A stretch of DNA of 64,000 bases from Gentiana macrophylla (Eukaryota > Streptophyta > Magnoliopsida > Gentianales > Gentianaceae). The DNA is taken from the NCBI GenBank assembly GCA_026214975.1, contig CM047817.1, positions 58,338,246 to 58,402,245 of the forward strand, in the 5' to 3' direction. The first letter of the stretch is position 1. Each line of letters starts with the position of its first letter. Under the pieces are notes generated by a model. It saw nothing but the letters and a program-made list of their open reading frames with translations. It searched no databases and was not told the origin of the DNA. Position numbers and translations under genes: made by a program. This document shows positions 22,806-34,764 of this stretch, in pieces.

Positions 22806-25800
22806 AGTACAAATACTTCAACATCTAAGGTTGTTATTTATAGACTCTATCAGACCGAGTTTGACAGTATAACCGTCATTTTCTAATTTTACGAGTTTTA
22901 TAACCAACCTTTACTCAATGTATTAAGATATTTCACGACCAGAACGTGCTCGCAAAATTTCCAGTCCTACCTTCAAGCACTCAGTGCTAAATGCCTCTAT
23001 TTACGGAAGTGGGGTGAGCCAAGTTCACTCATTATCAACAAATGCGTAGGCCTCTTTTAGGTAGACTTCTCGGTTTTTCATTACAACGTAAACCGTTATT
23101 TTTTAAACCAATATCTTAAATGAGTTCAACAGCGTATCATATCATATCAATAAGTATATAAGGCAAATTTATGGTGTATCCCTTAGTGAAAATATTTCAC
23201 CGAGGTAGGCCGAGCATCACCCCAAGACTACGCAATAACCTATTTCTCGAGTATGGAATACTTATCTCTCGTGAAATCGAGATTTCCTCAAGTATTTTGG
23301 ATAATCTTACCGAGTCTTGAATAGTTGTCAGACAAGATGTCACTACTTCAAAAGCTCCCACGAGCTTGTACCTTTCAGATTATCTCAAGGTTGTTATGAA
23401 CAATCTATGTTACTTTTTAAATCTATTATCCTTTCCTCGATTGAAAAGGAAATTTAGTCATTGTTCCTTTGAGACAGTTGTTCCTTTGATTGGGGAATAG
23501 AATCACTCTAAGCCGCCTTCGATCTTGTCTTTAGGAATATGCACTAATTAATAGAGTAGGAAGAAGCGCTTATCAAAATACGGAAACCATTTGCGCTTTA
23601 TATATTTTAAGATGTGTTACGATACCTATTCAAAGATTTCTTAGTGGTTCGACTTTATCAAACAAATGTCCGAGTCTTGATTCATGCTACTTAATGCTAT
23701 ATTCATCACAAATAAGGCAAACAGATTATCCTATTGAAAATGAATACGTTTGATCCAACGAATCCGAAACAGAAAATGAATTTTCTGTGATACTCAGGAA
23801 TTGAATCCGAGATTTATTTCCTTATATCACTCCCACTAATCTATCTGAAATAAATGCCCGTTGTCTATTTTATTTATCTTTTAATGCAAAGCTACATAGT
23901 TCTTGCAAAGAACTTAGCTTTCGAGAAATTTCTGAGGATGCATTGGTCAGTGATCCGTAATCACTTTCCTTATCCTCTAATTTCCAATTTATTAAATTTC
24001 CGGTTTAGCTTTAAAACTACTTAGTTTAGATGACTCACACGTATAAACATTCTTTCCCATTCTCGACTTTCCTTAGATGGAAACAGTCTTGAACTAGCAG
24101 TTCGTTTGAGTAGACACTACTCTTGAACTGTGGGATGTTCAGTGTTATTTGTTTGGACTGTCGATTTTTCTAATCATCAAATCATAAGACCAAAGCTCTC
24201 ACTAGTTTATCGGTTCCAAATACCGTCTAACTAGCAACACTTTGTTCGAATGGTTTGAGAGATCATAATAAACCTCCCACTAGTTTATCGGTTCCAAATA
24301 CCATCTAACTAGAAACACTTTGTATTTATGATTTTTCAAAGATTAAAACATCACCTAGAACTAAGCTCCCTCTAGTTTATCAGTTCCAAATACTGTCTAA
24401 CTAGTAACGCTTTATTCCTGTTTTCCCTATGAATGGAAAAACTCTTGTGCAGTCCATTACATATTTCTAATGATTCAGAAAAACAACAAATCATAAGACT
24501 AAGGCTCCCACTAGTTTATCGGTTCCAAATACCGTCTAACTATCAACGCCTTATGTATATGATTTTCCAATTTTTCAATTTAGAAATTTGTTGTGTAATT
24601 ACACTTTTAAAATTCACTAAATGAATTTTATCTGATAGTCCTATGTCATCTTTTGTAAACTAAATATGGTCGTCTCTCGTTCAATACGAGTGACACCCGT
24701 GACATACCGATACTATGTCACTTAAGTTTGTAAAGGCTTAAGAGAATAAATCTTTTCAGAAAAATTAACTGCATTGTTTGATAATTACAACGTACTTGTT
24801 ACTTTCCACCTTTTTAATGATGTCCTATTACAAACAGTTTAGTAACCTAGAAATTTAGTTGTAAATAAAATGACTGAAAGTTAAATTCAAAAATAAATTT
24901 TTCAGTACTAGATATATTTTTGGAATAATAAACTAAAAAAAAAGTTTATTCTACCATTCCAATGATTTAACCTCGCACCTCAGTGCAGCCGTAGGGTAGG
25001 TCAAAGAGGTGATGGTTAAACTGAGACAATCTCTCTCAAAGATTAAACTTCGAGAATCGAACATCTCACGGGAATCAGACATCCCGAACCTTAATCATCG
25101 ATTACCTTCCTTTTCTAGCCTAGATATTTCAAAAATATCCATAAAGAGTGTGACCTACTATTTCAGATCTCAAAGTACGCACCGAGTATGCCGCCGTAGG
25201 GTTGGTCAATGACCTGATGAGTACCCAAAATCCTATCCTTTCGGAGACAAGCCTTGAATTTTGATAGGGGTGAACACCATCCGTAGGGGGCCGAAATCAA
25301 AGTGGCTCGAGGCGTCACCCTTCTCTCACGTGCTTCCATCTATAGTAGAGGCCGTGGGGTTGGCTGTCGCCTTCCCCGCTCCCACTCAATATTTTGAAAA
25401 TGTGGTGGGTTTACTAATTACGGTTTCGGTCTTGACAGTAAGAAACAACAAATCAAAGTACTCCGAATAGGGTCGGTTATGTAGGCAAGCCTACGCCGTC
25501 TTATTCGATGGAACATATGTGACATTTCAGACTGATCCGGCAAGAGAAGCCCCTTTAGCCCGAAGGCTTATCGGCTATGCTAAGTCTTGTCGAGCCACTG
25601 TAACGTACATCACACGCGGAGGGGAGCCAATTGAGCCGAAGCTCGGTTGAACTCGCCCAACCATGGTTAGACCATTTCCGAACCCATGTACTAAGATTTT
25701 CCGATTTCTATAAGCGTAATCTCGTTTCTGTTTAAGGTGGCTTCATCGAGAAGCCATCACCGAAAACTCAACGATTTATCCAAGTGGGATTCACCGAGCA

Positions 25801-26916
25801 TCCATCACTAAAATCGTAACGATTGACAAAACCCGGTTCCTCGGTTTTTAATAATTAGTTACTTAATTAATTAACTACATCATATTAATTAAAAAAGCTT
25901 TTAACTAATTATGCGAGTTATACATGCCTAATTTATTCGAAATAAACTAGCTACATGTATGCATTGGAGTGGAATCATGATATGATGCATGTCATGGAAA
26001 TTTTCCAGTTTCTATCACATAATTTCGATCATACATGAAAAAATAACGGAAAAAATAAACACCGAGATGGATCGTTTGTACCCTCGTATCTAACCTATTA
26101 AAAAAAACACAAACCCTAACTAGGGTTTACTATTTTCTAATATGCTGCTGCCGCGTTGTATCAATGATCGGACATCCAAACGAACCTTGATCATCACAAA
26201 AATTTATGGACATGTTCTTCACTCGCCTTAATTCAATCTGAATGGTTGATCTTCTTTTCAACGGTCCAATTTTCTCCAAAGAACCGCCGATCCAACTCGC
26301 TGCATCTGCTTATAATCGCGGCTCAGATTTGTCTTCCCGGGCCGATCGGGCATCGAGACAAAACCCGATCGACCTAAAATTTTTAGCGCTTGTTTATAAC
26401 TCCATGATGATCGATCTGAACGGTCGGATCTTCGCTTTGACGCTCCAAACTCTTCCGGAAAATCGACGAACTCACAGCTAGGATGATGGTCATTGTGCTT
26501 TTCACATAAAGAGCAAATTTATTGCAGCGATTGGACATCGAGATGGACTCCGATCGTCATGCAATTTTGAGGAACTGTTCTTCAACTTTTATTCTTCGCT
26601 CTGACTGGAGGGATTGTCGCTTCAATGGCTCAATCTCCGGGAATAAGTAAAAACGGAATAAAGAACAAAAAAACAGATCTACTTCTAGGAAATTAAAATT
26701 ATAAAATTTCCTATACTCATATAAATGAATTTATATGACTTTACAATAGATCTAACGAGTAAACAATACCAACCCTATCCATCTCTTCAACCAAGACATT
26801 TACAAGCATACAACATGATATTTTCGAATTCATCATAAAACGAAAATAAAAACAATCTAACATGCTTATTCCACTCCTTAGATCTAAAATTTACATACTT
26901 TGATTGATAGATCAAA
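22806..26916 (-). other. Non-coding interior of element B
   Basis: Follows element A from about 9560 to 13526 in the same order and minus orientation, including the 'accttcaagcac' segment, the hairpin repeats, the 'GCCGTAGG' boxes (about 24990 and 25190) and the leader before the primer site. No frame resembles a Copia protein. The frame at 26242-26481 and others here have no relatives I know. Confidence 0.6.
24190..24550 (-). repeat. Four hairpin-forming repeats in element B
   Basis: Four units with arms CTAGTT/AACTAG and loop TCCAAAT, starting at about 24201, 24280, 24372 and 24510. Inner stems are CGGT/ACCG, CGGT/ACCA (one mismatch), CAGT/ACTG (both arms changed together) and CGGT/ACCG; in the fourth unit the right arm ends AACTAT. 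Unit spacing is 80-140 bp. They match the three units of element A. Confidence 0.75.
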
Positions 26917-26929
26917 GGCTCCGATACCA
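26917..26929 (-). other. Primer binding site of element B (initiator-Met tRNA)
   Basis: The minus strand reads TGGTATCGGAGCC, one base different from TGGTATCAGAGCC, two bases from the LTR end. Confidence 0.85.
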
Positions 26930-26931
26930 CT

Positions 26932-28729
26932 TGTAGGATGTAATATCGCCGGATGGATCAAGATCCACCCGATTACGTAGCGGAATAGTATAGATTGTCA
27001 ACCAAAATACATAAAATAATGGATCTAAACCTACAAGGGGGTTTAGATTGCTTACCAGTTTATTGTGAATAAACTCAAAGAACAATCTTCAATCCAAACT
27101 ATATGAGAGCCTAGTTGAGAAGCCAAAGTCTTCCAACATGTGTCTCCAAGCACCACCAGGTGGATGGTGTTTCAAGCCGCCGGACCTCCTCGATATGCTA
27201 CCTTAGAAAAACCTAAAGTTTTTCTAAAACTCGAACCCTAGTATTATAGCCGAAATCTCTAAGCTATAATACTCCCAATTATTTCGAAATTTGTGTTGTG
27301 CCTAAGGCTTGGGAGAACTCTCTTTATATAGGAGAGTAGACCTTGTCCTCCAAGGATTTAATAATTAAGAGATAATTATTAGATTAATCCTCATTGCAAA
27401 TAAAAGATAAATAAAATAATGATCCCAAATAAATTAGGATAAATCATATTATTATCTAATATTCCATGAATTATCAATTAACAAATAAAAGATAAATCAC
27501 ATATTAAATAATTATCCAAGAAAACTAATTCCTTGATAATTAATTAATACAAATATGCACCCCACCCCTTAGTAAATAAAGGTCCACGCATTTTTTGACA
27601 CATTGGGCCGAGTCCACGAAAAATTTCTTTTCCATGTATTTAATTATCTAGTCCAACTAAACAATTAATCTACATATCAATTAAATAGTCCAATCCAACT
27701 ATTTAATTATAATTGAGGTGAAACGACGAGAAAACATATGCTATGTTAGGAGCCATGTCGGGGACCATGGACCCATATTCAGTAGCTACAATAAATTAAA
27801 TAATATTATTCGTCAGACCGAAAAATTATATTCAATCTATTAATTCCGGGATTACACCACCATAAACCCGAAACTGAACTCTGCCGAATATAGATAACTT
27901 ACACTCAACTATGAGTTGATAAGGTGTCCACTGATATAATCATTACATACGGATAAATCCTCCATAGACGGTTCACTTCGATTCGGGATATCTCCGTAAA
28001 CCCTTCTCGAAGCATATTATCCTTATTTACCATTAACCCCTAGTGACCAATTAGTTCACCACTAATATAGTATGAATCGGGCCCATCCATCCGCTTTCTG
28101 TGGTTAACAAATAAGTGAAACTGCCTGTCACTTCCCGAGGGAAGGAATGGATTCCATATCTCGTGATAAAGACGACTAATCACTCATCCTGCATTAGAGC
28201 CAACGAGATGTGTTGGACCATATACTGCGAAGTGATCCTTACTAACACATCAAACTCTACCCTAGCCTAAGCAGTTGTCTGTGATCACCTCAGGATTGAG
28301 ATTAATCCATATATAATCATCTTGTGATTTGATAAGACTTCTTGATTACGGAATTATATCGAGAACTCAAATCAAATCGGTCCAGTCCTATATGATTATC
28401 ATCATATATAAATGCCCCACTAGTACCCTATTACCGATAAATCGTATAAGATTGTCACACCTAAAGTGTTCTGGGCGCATTAATAGCAAATTAATCATGA
28501 GACCTGTACTCAGATTAATAAACGCTACGGACTAAGTTAATTTTAAGTACATCTCACTAACTCAATCCTCTTGTGTATAGCCATAGACTGAGTTATGTGA
28601 TTACATGAACGAGGTACTTAGGCTTCTCAGTAGTGTCTTAATTATAAGCATACATGCATATAATAAAATGAATTATTAATTCTGTCCTAAAACAATTACA
28701 TAATTGTCTTTCGGGCACAACACCCAACA
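26932..28729 (-). repeat. Minus-facing LTR (5' LTR) of element B
   Basis: Plus strand starts TGTAGGATGTAATATCGCC next to the primer site and ends AACACCCAACA next to the target duplication, about 1798 bp. It carries the CTTTATATAGG box (TATA on the minus strand) near 27322. Confidence 0.85.
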
Positions 28730-28830
28730 CAATGATGTTTGAAGTTACTGTAAGGAGTAGGGACATTTGAAGTCCTACTGTCCAAAGAGGAAGAAATCAG
28801 AGGAGAACTATTGAAATAAAGTCCTAAACC
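28730..28830 (+). pseudogene. Copia gag (Tork-like), zinc knuckle part after element B
   Basis: In the frame left at 20926, the text gives a CCHC zinc knuckle of pattern C-x2-C-x4-H-x4-C. The first Cys codon has become TGA and one inner codon TAG. The readable core is GHLKSYCPKRKKSEEN. The knuckle binds the element's RNA in the gag particle. The gag ends near 28812, where LTR-like sequence begins. Confidence 0.7.
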
Positions 28831-29822
28831 CAATCGGTTGGACCGGATCCGACCAGGTCGGATCATTTCTACTATTTCTTTTAGTTTATACATATATTAA
28901 ATGGCTTTTCTGTTGTCATATTTTTGTTCCTTTAAAGAACCAATAATGAATTGTTATATGATGACGTCCTTAGTATTAGGCTGTGATGGAGAAACCATGA
29001 TAGGCGATTATGGTTGATGAGATCTCTAATCACTTTAATAAGTTTGATACTTAAATGTCTCTAGGCTGATGTACTATCAAACAGGCATTGATAGTACAAA
29101 CAGGCTAGCACGTATTAGATGTCTTTTGTCTTTAAGGGTAGAGATAGATCTTGTCTATCAAGTGCGTAGACACTTGACCGTGACGTGGACATGTATTAGA
29201 GAATGCGTACGTTATACTGACCCACTTACACTGTAAATTGTCACACTATGTGGCGGCTGTGTAATTATCCTTAGGACAGGAGTCTACATGGAATCACAGT
29301 GTGAATTTTCATACTTTGACACTATTGAGGTTTCCCTAGCCACGGTGCGATCAAGCGGTAGTGATTGGGTATGATACTGAAGCATGCGGAGTATACATTT
29401 TTGGTCATCCGGAAATCGCATACCCTATCTGTAGGGGTGAATATCTGAAAGGGCCTTCTCAAAAGGAATATATTACTCTCGTGAATCTTTGCAAAGTGAA
29501 AGTAAATGACTTACTTCGAGAGATCATGATATCCAGATTCTAAGATACGGTCGTTGATGTTTGACACTCGAAGTACGGCCGTATGTTTATTATTATAGTG
29601 ATAGATTCTATTTACACAAGAAACTCTTTTCACATGAAAGGTAGTAGTCATTGCATTTGACACTTCCGATGATTGGGGTCACTGTGTGTTGCTAGACGCT
29701 ATCCTATGATCGTTAGGTGTGAAGGGCATTTTCATAATTTGCACTTTGTACCTACGGCCAACATATTCGGAAGCCTATCTGGTCATACAGATAAGAACAT
29801 CTAGCCGGATAAAAATGCGGTC
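28812..29822 (+). repeat. Copia LTR, first part, split by the Ale element
   Basis: From about TGAAATAAAGTCCTAAACCC onward the text has no coding content and looks like the U3 of a long plant Copia LTR. It continues after the Ale insertion at 34549. The exact left edge is uncertain. Short frames here are chance. Confidence 0.45.
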
Positions 29823-29995
29823 TGTAAGGAATATTTCTTATGTGTATTTCCTTTGTCAGTCATTGCATATATACATTTGATGGTACCTAATGACTCTTCA
29901 CAATCAAGGCTACAATCAGGGAATTTCCTATAATAGACTAGCTACGTAATAACTACAAAATATTACAATTATTACAAAATATTTTATGTCTAACA
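29823..29995 (-). repeat. 3' LTR of Ale-type Copia
   Basis: TGTAAGGAATATTTC to TATGTCTAACA, 173 bp, matching 34377-34548. Confidence 0.9.
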
Positions 29996-30006
29996 CTCCC
30001 CCGCAG
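29996..30006 (-). other. Polypurine tract of Ale-type Copia
   Basis: Minus strand CTGCGGGGGAG directly before the LTR start TGTTAGAC. Confidence 0.8.
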
Positions 30007-30700
30007 TCGAAGCTGGAGGTTCATGAACGCTGAGACTGGAGCGGAAGTCATCAAAAAGAACTCAGGGAAGCCCTTTGGTAAAGATGTCCGCAATTTGATG
30101 GCGAGATGGCACGTGAAGAACGCGGACTTGACCACGAGCAACTTGTTCTCGAACAAAGTGAATGTCCATTTCAATATGTTTAGTACGTTGATGTTGGACG
30201 GGGTTACCGGAGAGATTGGCCGCACTGACATTGTCACAGTAAACCAAGGTAGCTTTGTGAATGGGACAATGAAGTTCCAAAAGTAAATTGCGTAGCCAAC
30301 AGAATTCAGAAACCACATTTGCAATCCCTCTATATTCGGCTTCAGTACTAGATCACGACAAGGTGTGTTGTTGCTTAGCGGACCATGATATGAGATTGTC
30401 ACCAAGGAAAACACAAAAGCCAAAGGTGGAGTGGTTAGTGTCAGGACAGCCACCCCAATCCGTATCAGTGTATCCCAGCAGTCTTGAAAGCGAGGAAGGA
30501 TATAAATAGCCAAAATGAAGAGTGCCCTTGAGATAATGGAGAATGTGCTTGAGAGCGCATGTATGTGAGAATCATTTGGATCATGCATATGAAGATGATT
30601 TGTTGCACAAAGATAAGAAATTTCCGGGCGAGTGAATGTAAGATATTGTGCGGGCCCCGCTAAGTCATGCGTAAAGAGTAGGATCAAGATATGGTGAGCC
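30007..30700 (-). pseudogene. Ale Copia RNase H
   Basis: The minus strand shows the family order PAQYLTFTRPEISYLC, then GYTDTDWGGCPDT with a catalytic Asp, then SSTEAEYRGIA with the catalytic Glu, then YCDNVSAANLSGNPV, and the ending HIEMDIHFVREQV followed by HQIADIFTKGLP. It removes RNA from the RNA:DNA hybrid during reverse transcription. A frameshift between about 30316 and 30560 separates the two halves. The stop lies near the purine tract. Confidence 0.85.
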
Positions 30701-31571
30701 CGCTGCAAGAGGTCATGCCAACACGCTCAATAATTTCATCGGCATATTTACGTTGGGAAAGAAATAAACCGCCTACATGTTGTTGAACAGAAATACCAAA
30801 AAAATAACGAAGAGGGCCAAGATCTTTTATAGCAAATTCAGAGGCAATGAGGGACATGATGTGAGTGCAAAGACGATCCGATGAAGTAGTGAGTATGATG
30901 TCGTCAACATATAATAATACATATGCCATGTCGTTGCACTTGCGAAAGACAAAAAGAGAATGATCAGATTTACTATATGTAAAACCAATGGATGAGACGA
31001 AGTTAACAAACCGCTGATACCAAGCTCGTGTAGCTTGTTTAAGCCCACACAGAGATTTCTTCAGAAGACACACATAATCAGGATGAACAGGATCCCGAAA
31101 ACCCAATGGGTTGATGCATGTAAACTATCTCATGCAGGTCACCATGCAAGAAAGTGTTTTTCACATCGAGCTGAGGAATGGTCCAATTCTTTGATAGTGC
31201 AATACTAAGAACTACCCGAATAGTGGTTGGTTTCACAACCAGGCTACATGTCTCTTCACAATCCACGCCAACCTGTTGAGACCTGCCATCACCTACAAGA
31301 CGAGCTTTAAACGCTCAAACGAGCCATCAAAATTCTTTTTATGCCGGAAAATCCACATAGATCTAATAATATTAGCATGAGTTGGACGGGGTACCAAATC
31401 CCACGTCTTATTTTCAGTAAGAGCATGAAATTCATCAAACATTGCGTCTTTCCAATTCATGTCGGACAAGGAAAGTTTCAGGTTGTGAGGAATGGGAGAG
31501 GGGGAGACGGTGGTGGAGTGATTATATGGTTGTTTCGGCTTGAATATGCCATGAATGGCTCGGGGGGCCAT
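30701..31571 (-). pseudogene. Ale Copia reverse transcriptase
   Basis: Opens with MNWKDAMFDEFHALTENKTW and continues with PQLDVKNTFLHGDL (catalytic Asp), then KKSLCGLKQATRAWYQRF and the catalytic centre LLYVDDIIL (YVDD, plus about 30908-30919), ending with the primer-grip side text LGPLRYFFGI. The fold is complete in order. Frameshifts occur near 31290 and 31090, and the first catalytic block is changed after RLKLVL. In the living element it copies the RNA into DNA. Confidence 0.88.
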
Positions 31572-32700
31572 AGTGCGAGTTGTAGTGGGCTGTGGGCTTG
31601 CTGGTTGGGAGGGCCGATTAGTTGGGGAAATGGGCTCTGGAGAGGTAGCCTGGAGCGGAGGGGAATGTGGATCAGAAGATGAGGGTGGGGCGAAGGGGAG
31701 GAAGCCTGTAGAGGATGCTGGGCCGGCTAAGGAGTTGAGCCTGGAGAGGAGGCCAAATCATTGTTGGGGCAATTTGGAGGAGAATTTTGGAGGTTGTGAA
31801 GAAAGAGGGGATGAATATTATTATGTAGAAAATCTTATGACGTAGAGGAGGGTGGCATCGTGGCAAACGGGAATTTGGTTTCGTCAAAAGTGACATAATG
31901 GGAAATAATAATTTTATGGCTGGATAAATCAAAGCACTTGTATCCTCGATGGTTGGGCGGGTATCCTAAGAAGACACATGGAGTGGAACGCGGTTGGAGC
32001 TTATTTATGGTGGTTGAAGGATGAAGAGGATAGCATAAGCACCCGAAGGTACGAAGGTGCGTGTTTGATGGAAACCGATGGTAGAGAATTTGGGTGGGAG
32101 ATTGAAATTGAAGATTTTATGAGGAATGACATTTAAGAGATATGTGCCCATTTGAAGAGCATGGTGCCAAAAAGTGGGGGGAAGGGAGGCTTTAGCGAGA
32201 AGCGTGCAAATTAAATTATTGATGGTTCTAATTTTGCTTTCGGCTTCGCCATTTTGAGGAGAAGTGTGGGGACATGAGAACCGAAAAAGAATACCATGCA
32301 GTTGGCAAAATTGGTGGAACTGTGCATTATCGAATTATCTTCCATTATCACATTGGAGGCTTTTTTATAGTGGAGTGAAATTAAGTTTAATGGTTGTACA
32401 TAATGACGAAAACAGAGAAAATACTTGAGTTTTATGGCCAATGGGAAATGTCCACAAAAAATCAGAAAAATCATCCAAAAAAAGAACATAATAACGATGA
32501 CCAGCAGTGCTTAAAACAGGTGATGCCCATAAATCACTATGTATTATATCGAAAGGTAAAGCAGTACTGGAAACGGAAGAATAAAATGGTAATTTGACTT
32601 GTTTCCCAAGAACACAAGACTCACAGACCGTAGAGTTCGATAAAGGAGAACAAGTAATAAATTTATTCTGCTGAAGAGAGCGTAAAATAGAAGCGCCTGG
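31572..32700 (-). pseudogene. Ale Copia integrase
   Basis: The HHCC zinc region shows LWHNRLGHPGASILRSL, then CESCVLGKQ (plus about 32730-32600). The core has FDIIHSDLWASPV (first Asp) and LFLDDFSDFLWTFPI. The rest is frameshifted: second Asp and Glu regions are readable in pieces between about 32390 and 32200 (PHTSPQNGKAE-like text with the catalytic Glu). The tail between 32100 and 31600 includes Pro- and Ser-rich text. Integrase inserts the DNA copy and makes the 5-bp duplication seen around this element. Confidence 0.75.
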
Positions 32701-33190
32701 GTGTCCCAGTCGATTGTGCCATAACATGGGAGTGAGCGTGACAAAAACGGAGGAAGACGTTGGGCTGGGGTTGGGGCGGAGTGGATAAAGGTCACCAGTG
32801 CTATTACATCTCATAAGAGGCATCGCTGTCGGAATATCCTTCACAGAAAAACCAAAAGGGTCAAATTCAACAGATACGTTATTGTCAGTGGTGAAACGTC
32901 GCACAGAAATTAAATTTTCGATAAGTTTGGGAGCGTGGAGGACATTGCGTAAATGTAATGGTGGATGGGGTGGGGAAGGCATACGTGTCGAAAACCGTGA
33001 ATAGGAATACGATGACCACTACCGACAATAATGTTATGATTTTTAATTTGCTCGAATTTAAATAAGAGGACAGTGTACCGTTGGATGACGTTATATGAGA
33101 AGTGGCCCCGGTATCGAGATACCAATTTTCATCTGGGGTGTGAAGCGACATGGTGTGCATTTCCGCGTCGATGTCCGTAGGCATGGGCTG
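32701..33190 (-). pseudogene. Ale Copia protease and pre-integrase region
   Basis: The aspartic protease active site reads NWYLDTGATSHIT (plus about 33130-33085; D-T-G is intact). A frameshift follows, then LHLRNVLHAPKLIENLIS and VRRFTTDNNVSVEFDPFGF, the usual text between protease and integrase. It cleaves the polyprotein. The overlapping frames at 33184-32885 and 32982-32365 are two phases of the same gene. Confidence 0.85.
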
Positions 33191-34279
33191 CTGGGAATGG
33201 GACGGGCTTTGAGCATTGAAAGCCTATTGAGGATGACTGCCTAAGATGCCAGGCTGCTGAGAAGGGGGCCTGGCCCATACTGCTGTTGGATATGGATAGG
33301 GAGGTGCAGCCAACGGTCCCCATGCAGCCCAAGGTGGATATAAGGCCTGCCATGCAGCCCAAGGTGAAGATGAACTCCAAGGGCATTGCTGGGGTGACTG
33401 AGTTGGACTGCCAACTTGCTGCTGCTGCTGTGTATTATTTCGACCGCCACCACGGCCCTAGCCGGAATTTCTACCACCGCCACGGCCGCCACAGCCGGAA
33501 TTTTGATCACCACGCCTCTGACCAGAATTTTGACCAGAATTCTGACATGAATTCTGACCACCACGCGAAGTCAGACCAGAATTACCTCCATTGAAATGAC
33601 CAATGTGAGTGAGAAGGGCTGATTCGGTGGTGTTTTGTGAAGAAGTTCGTTTACCTTACGAGTTTCTTCAAGTATGAGCTTGGAGCGAGCATCATAAAAT
33701 GGAGGGGGAGGATCAATGTGACTGAGAATGGTGGCAATTCCATCATAGTTTTCATCAAGACCGGTGATCAATTGGAGGACAAGGCGATGATTTGATATCG
33801 GTGCACCAACAGTCGAAAGTTGATCAGCAAGCCTTTTTAGTTTATGATAGTATGCAGAGTGATTTGGAAAATCATCCAATTTGACATTCCCAAACTGATT
33901 TTCCAAGTATAATGCTCTTTGATTTTTATTGTCCCGAAATATGCTTTCCAAACGCTCCCAAGTTTTCTCTCGTGGCCAGTAGCATCCGGCTCAATAATGG
34001 TGTCCAAGAGGTCGCGGAGATCGTTCCATAGATCCATTGTAGAACAATGGCATCTAACCTTGACCAAAGTTTGGCATCGATAGCAGTAGATTTTTCAGCA
34101 ATTTTACCGAATGGTTTAGGTGGGATGATATGATCAAGCACCTGATCAACCAGGCATTGAATCTTCAATAGTACGGCCCAAGAAGAGTACTGGACCTTTT
34201 CCATATGAAGGGTTATGGGAATGATAGTTTTGATGTTGGTAATGGCAAGTACCGGATGAAATTTGGTACCATCCGCCAT
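33191..34279 (-). pseudogene. Ale Copia gag
   Basis: ATG at 34279 gives MADGTKFHPVLAITNIKTI, then YSSWAVLLKIQCLVDQVLDH. Further on comes LDTIIEPDATG, then YFGTIKIKEHYT-like text, then DQLSTVGAPISNHRLVLQLI and KLILEETRKVNEL. These match Copia gag order (UBN2-type domain). Near 33560-33430 is a Gly-Arg and Asn-Ser run (GGRGGGRNSG), typical of Ale gags that bind RNA without a clear zinc knuckle, then a Pro/Trp/Gln-rich part. I see no CCHC motif. Stops and frameshifts are present. Confidence 0.82.
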
Positions 34280-34361
34280 TGAAGCTAAATGTTTGGTTAT
34301 GAAGGAGAGGGGCGCAGGAAATTCAGAGGAAGAAGGAGGACAAAAAAATTCAATTAAGGAA

Positions 34362-34375
34362 GGGGCTCTGATACC
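34362..34375 (-). other. Primer binding site of Ale-type Copia
   Basis: Plus strand GGGGCTCTGATACCA; on the minus strand TGGTATCAGAGCC, a perfect initiator-Met tRNA site next to the LTR. Confidence 0.92.
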
Positions 34376-34376
34376 A

Positions 34377-34548
34377 TGTAAGGAATATTTCTTGTCTGAA
34401 TTTCCTTTGTCAGTCTTTGCATATACACAATTGATGGTACCTAATGACTCGCCACAATAAAGTCTACAATCAGGGAATTGCCTATAATAGACTAGCTACG
34501 TAATAACTACAAAATATTACAAATATTACAAATATTTTATGTCTAACA
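34377..34548 (-). repeat. 5' LTR of Ale-type Copia
   Basis: TGTAAGGAATATTTC to TATGTCTAACA, 172 bp, adjacent to the primer site. Confidence 0.9.
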
Positions 34549-34704
34549 CGGTTATAGTGATAACCAAATAATGAAAGAATTTATCTCATACTATAAGAGT
34601 TATAGTGATAAATGAATATGGTGATATTTATTTTTTATGAATAAATATAATACAAGATATTAATTATGTTGATTAATTAAATATACACATAATGTATGTG
34701 CATG

Positions 34705-34764
<60 letters not shown>

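Larger units (their letters stand above)
20927..28729. mobile_element. Element B: insertion with inverted LTRs, flanked by CAATG duplications
   Basis: CAATG at 20922-20926 and 28730-28734 flank the insert, and removing it joins the two halves of the Tork-like gag in frame at the zinc knuckle. The insert holds 72 bp of interior ending in a purine tract, a plus-facing LTR (20999-22805), a minus-facing interior (22806-26931) related to element A, a primer site, and a minus-facing LTR (26932-28729). The right end is a proper LTR end (CCCAACA). The left end, TGTTATAG, is not an LTR end but starts TGTT. Interior sequence matching about 1.5 kb of element A (8100-9600) is missing. Confidence 0.75.
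29823..34548 (-). mobile_element. Ale-type Copia retrotransposon, structurally complete, minus strand
   Basis: Two 172-173-bp LTRs (29823-29995, 34377-34548) differ at about thirteen positions by eye. They enclose a primer site, one gag-pol coding region in the right order, and a purine tract. The flanks CGGTC (29818-29822) and CGGTT (34549-34553) are a target duplication with one change. Very short LTRs, a 4.7-kb total length and a Gly-Arg-rich gag fit the Ale/Retrofit lineage. The polyprotein is broken by stops and frameshifts, so the copy is dead. It is the youngest-looking full element here. Confidence 0.88.

Noticed and set aside
26242..26481. Plus-strand 79-residue frame in element B
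   Set aside because: It sits in the leader of a minus-strand element, has no match in element A at the same place, and no domain.
29953..30708. 251-residue minus-strand frame
   Set aside because: The open frame runs across the Ale RNase H in the wrong phase for most of its length; the real domain text is in the neighbouring frame.
33286..33594. Plus-strand frame with His, Arg and Asn repeats
   Set aside because: Antisense of the Gly-Arg-rich Ale gag.
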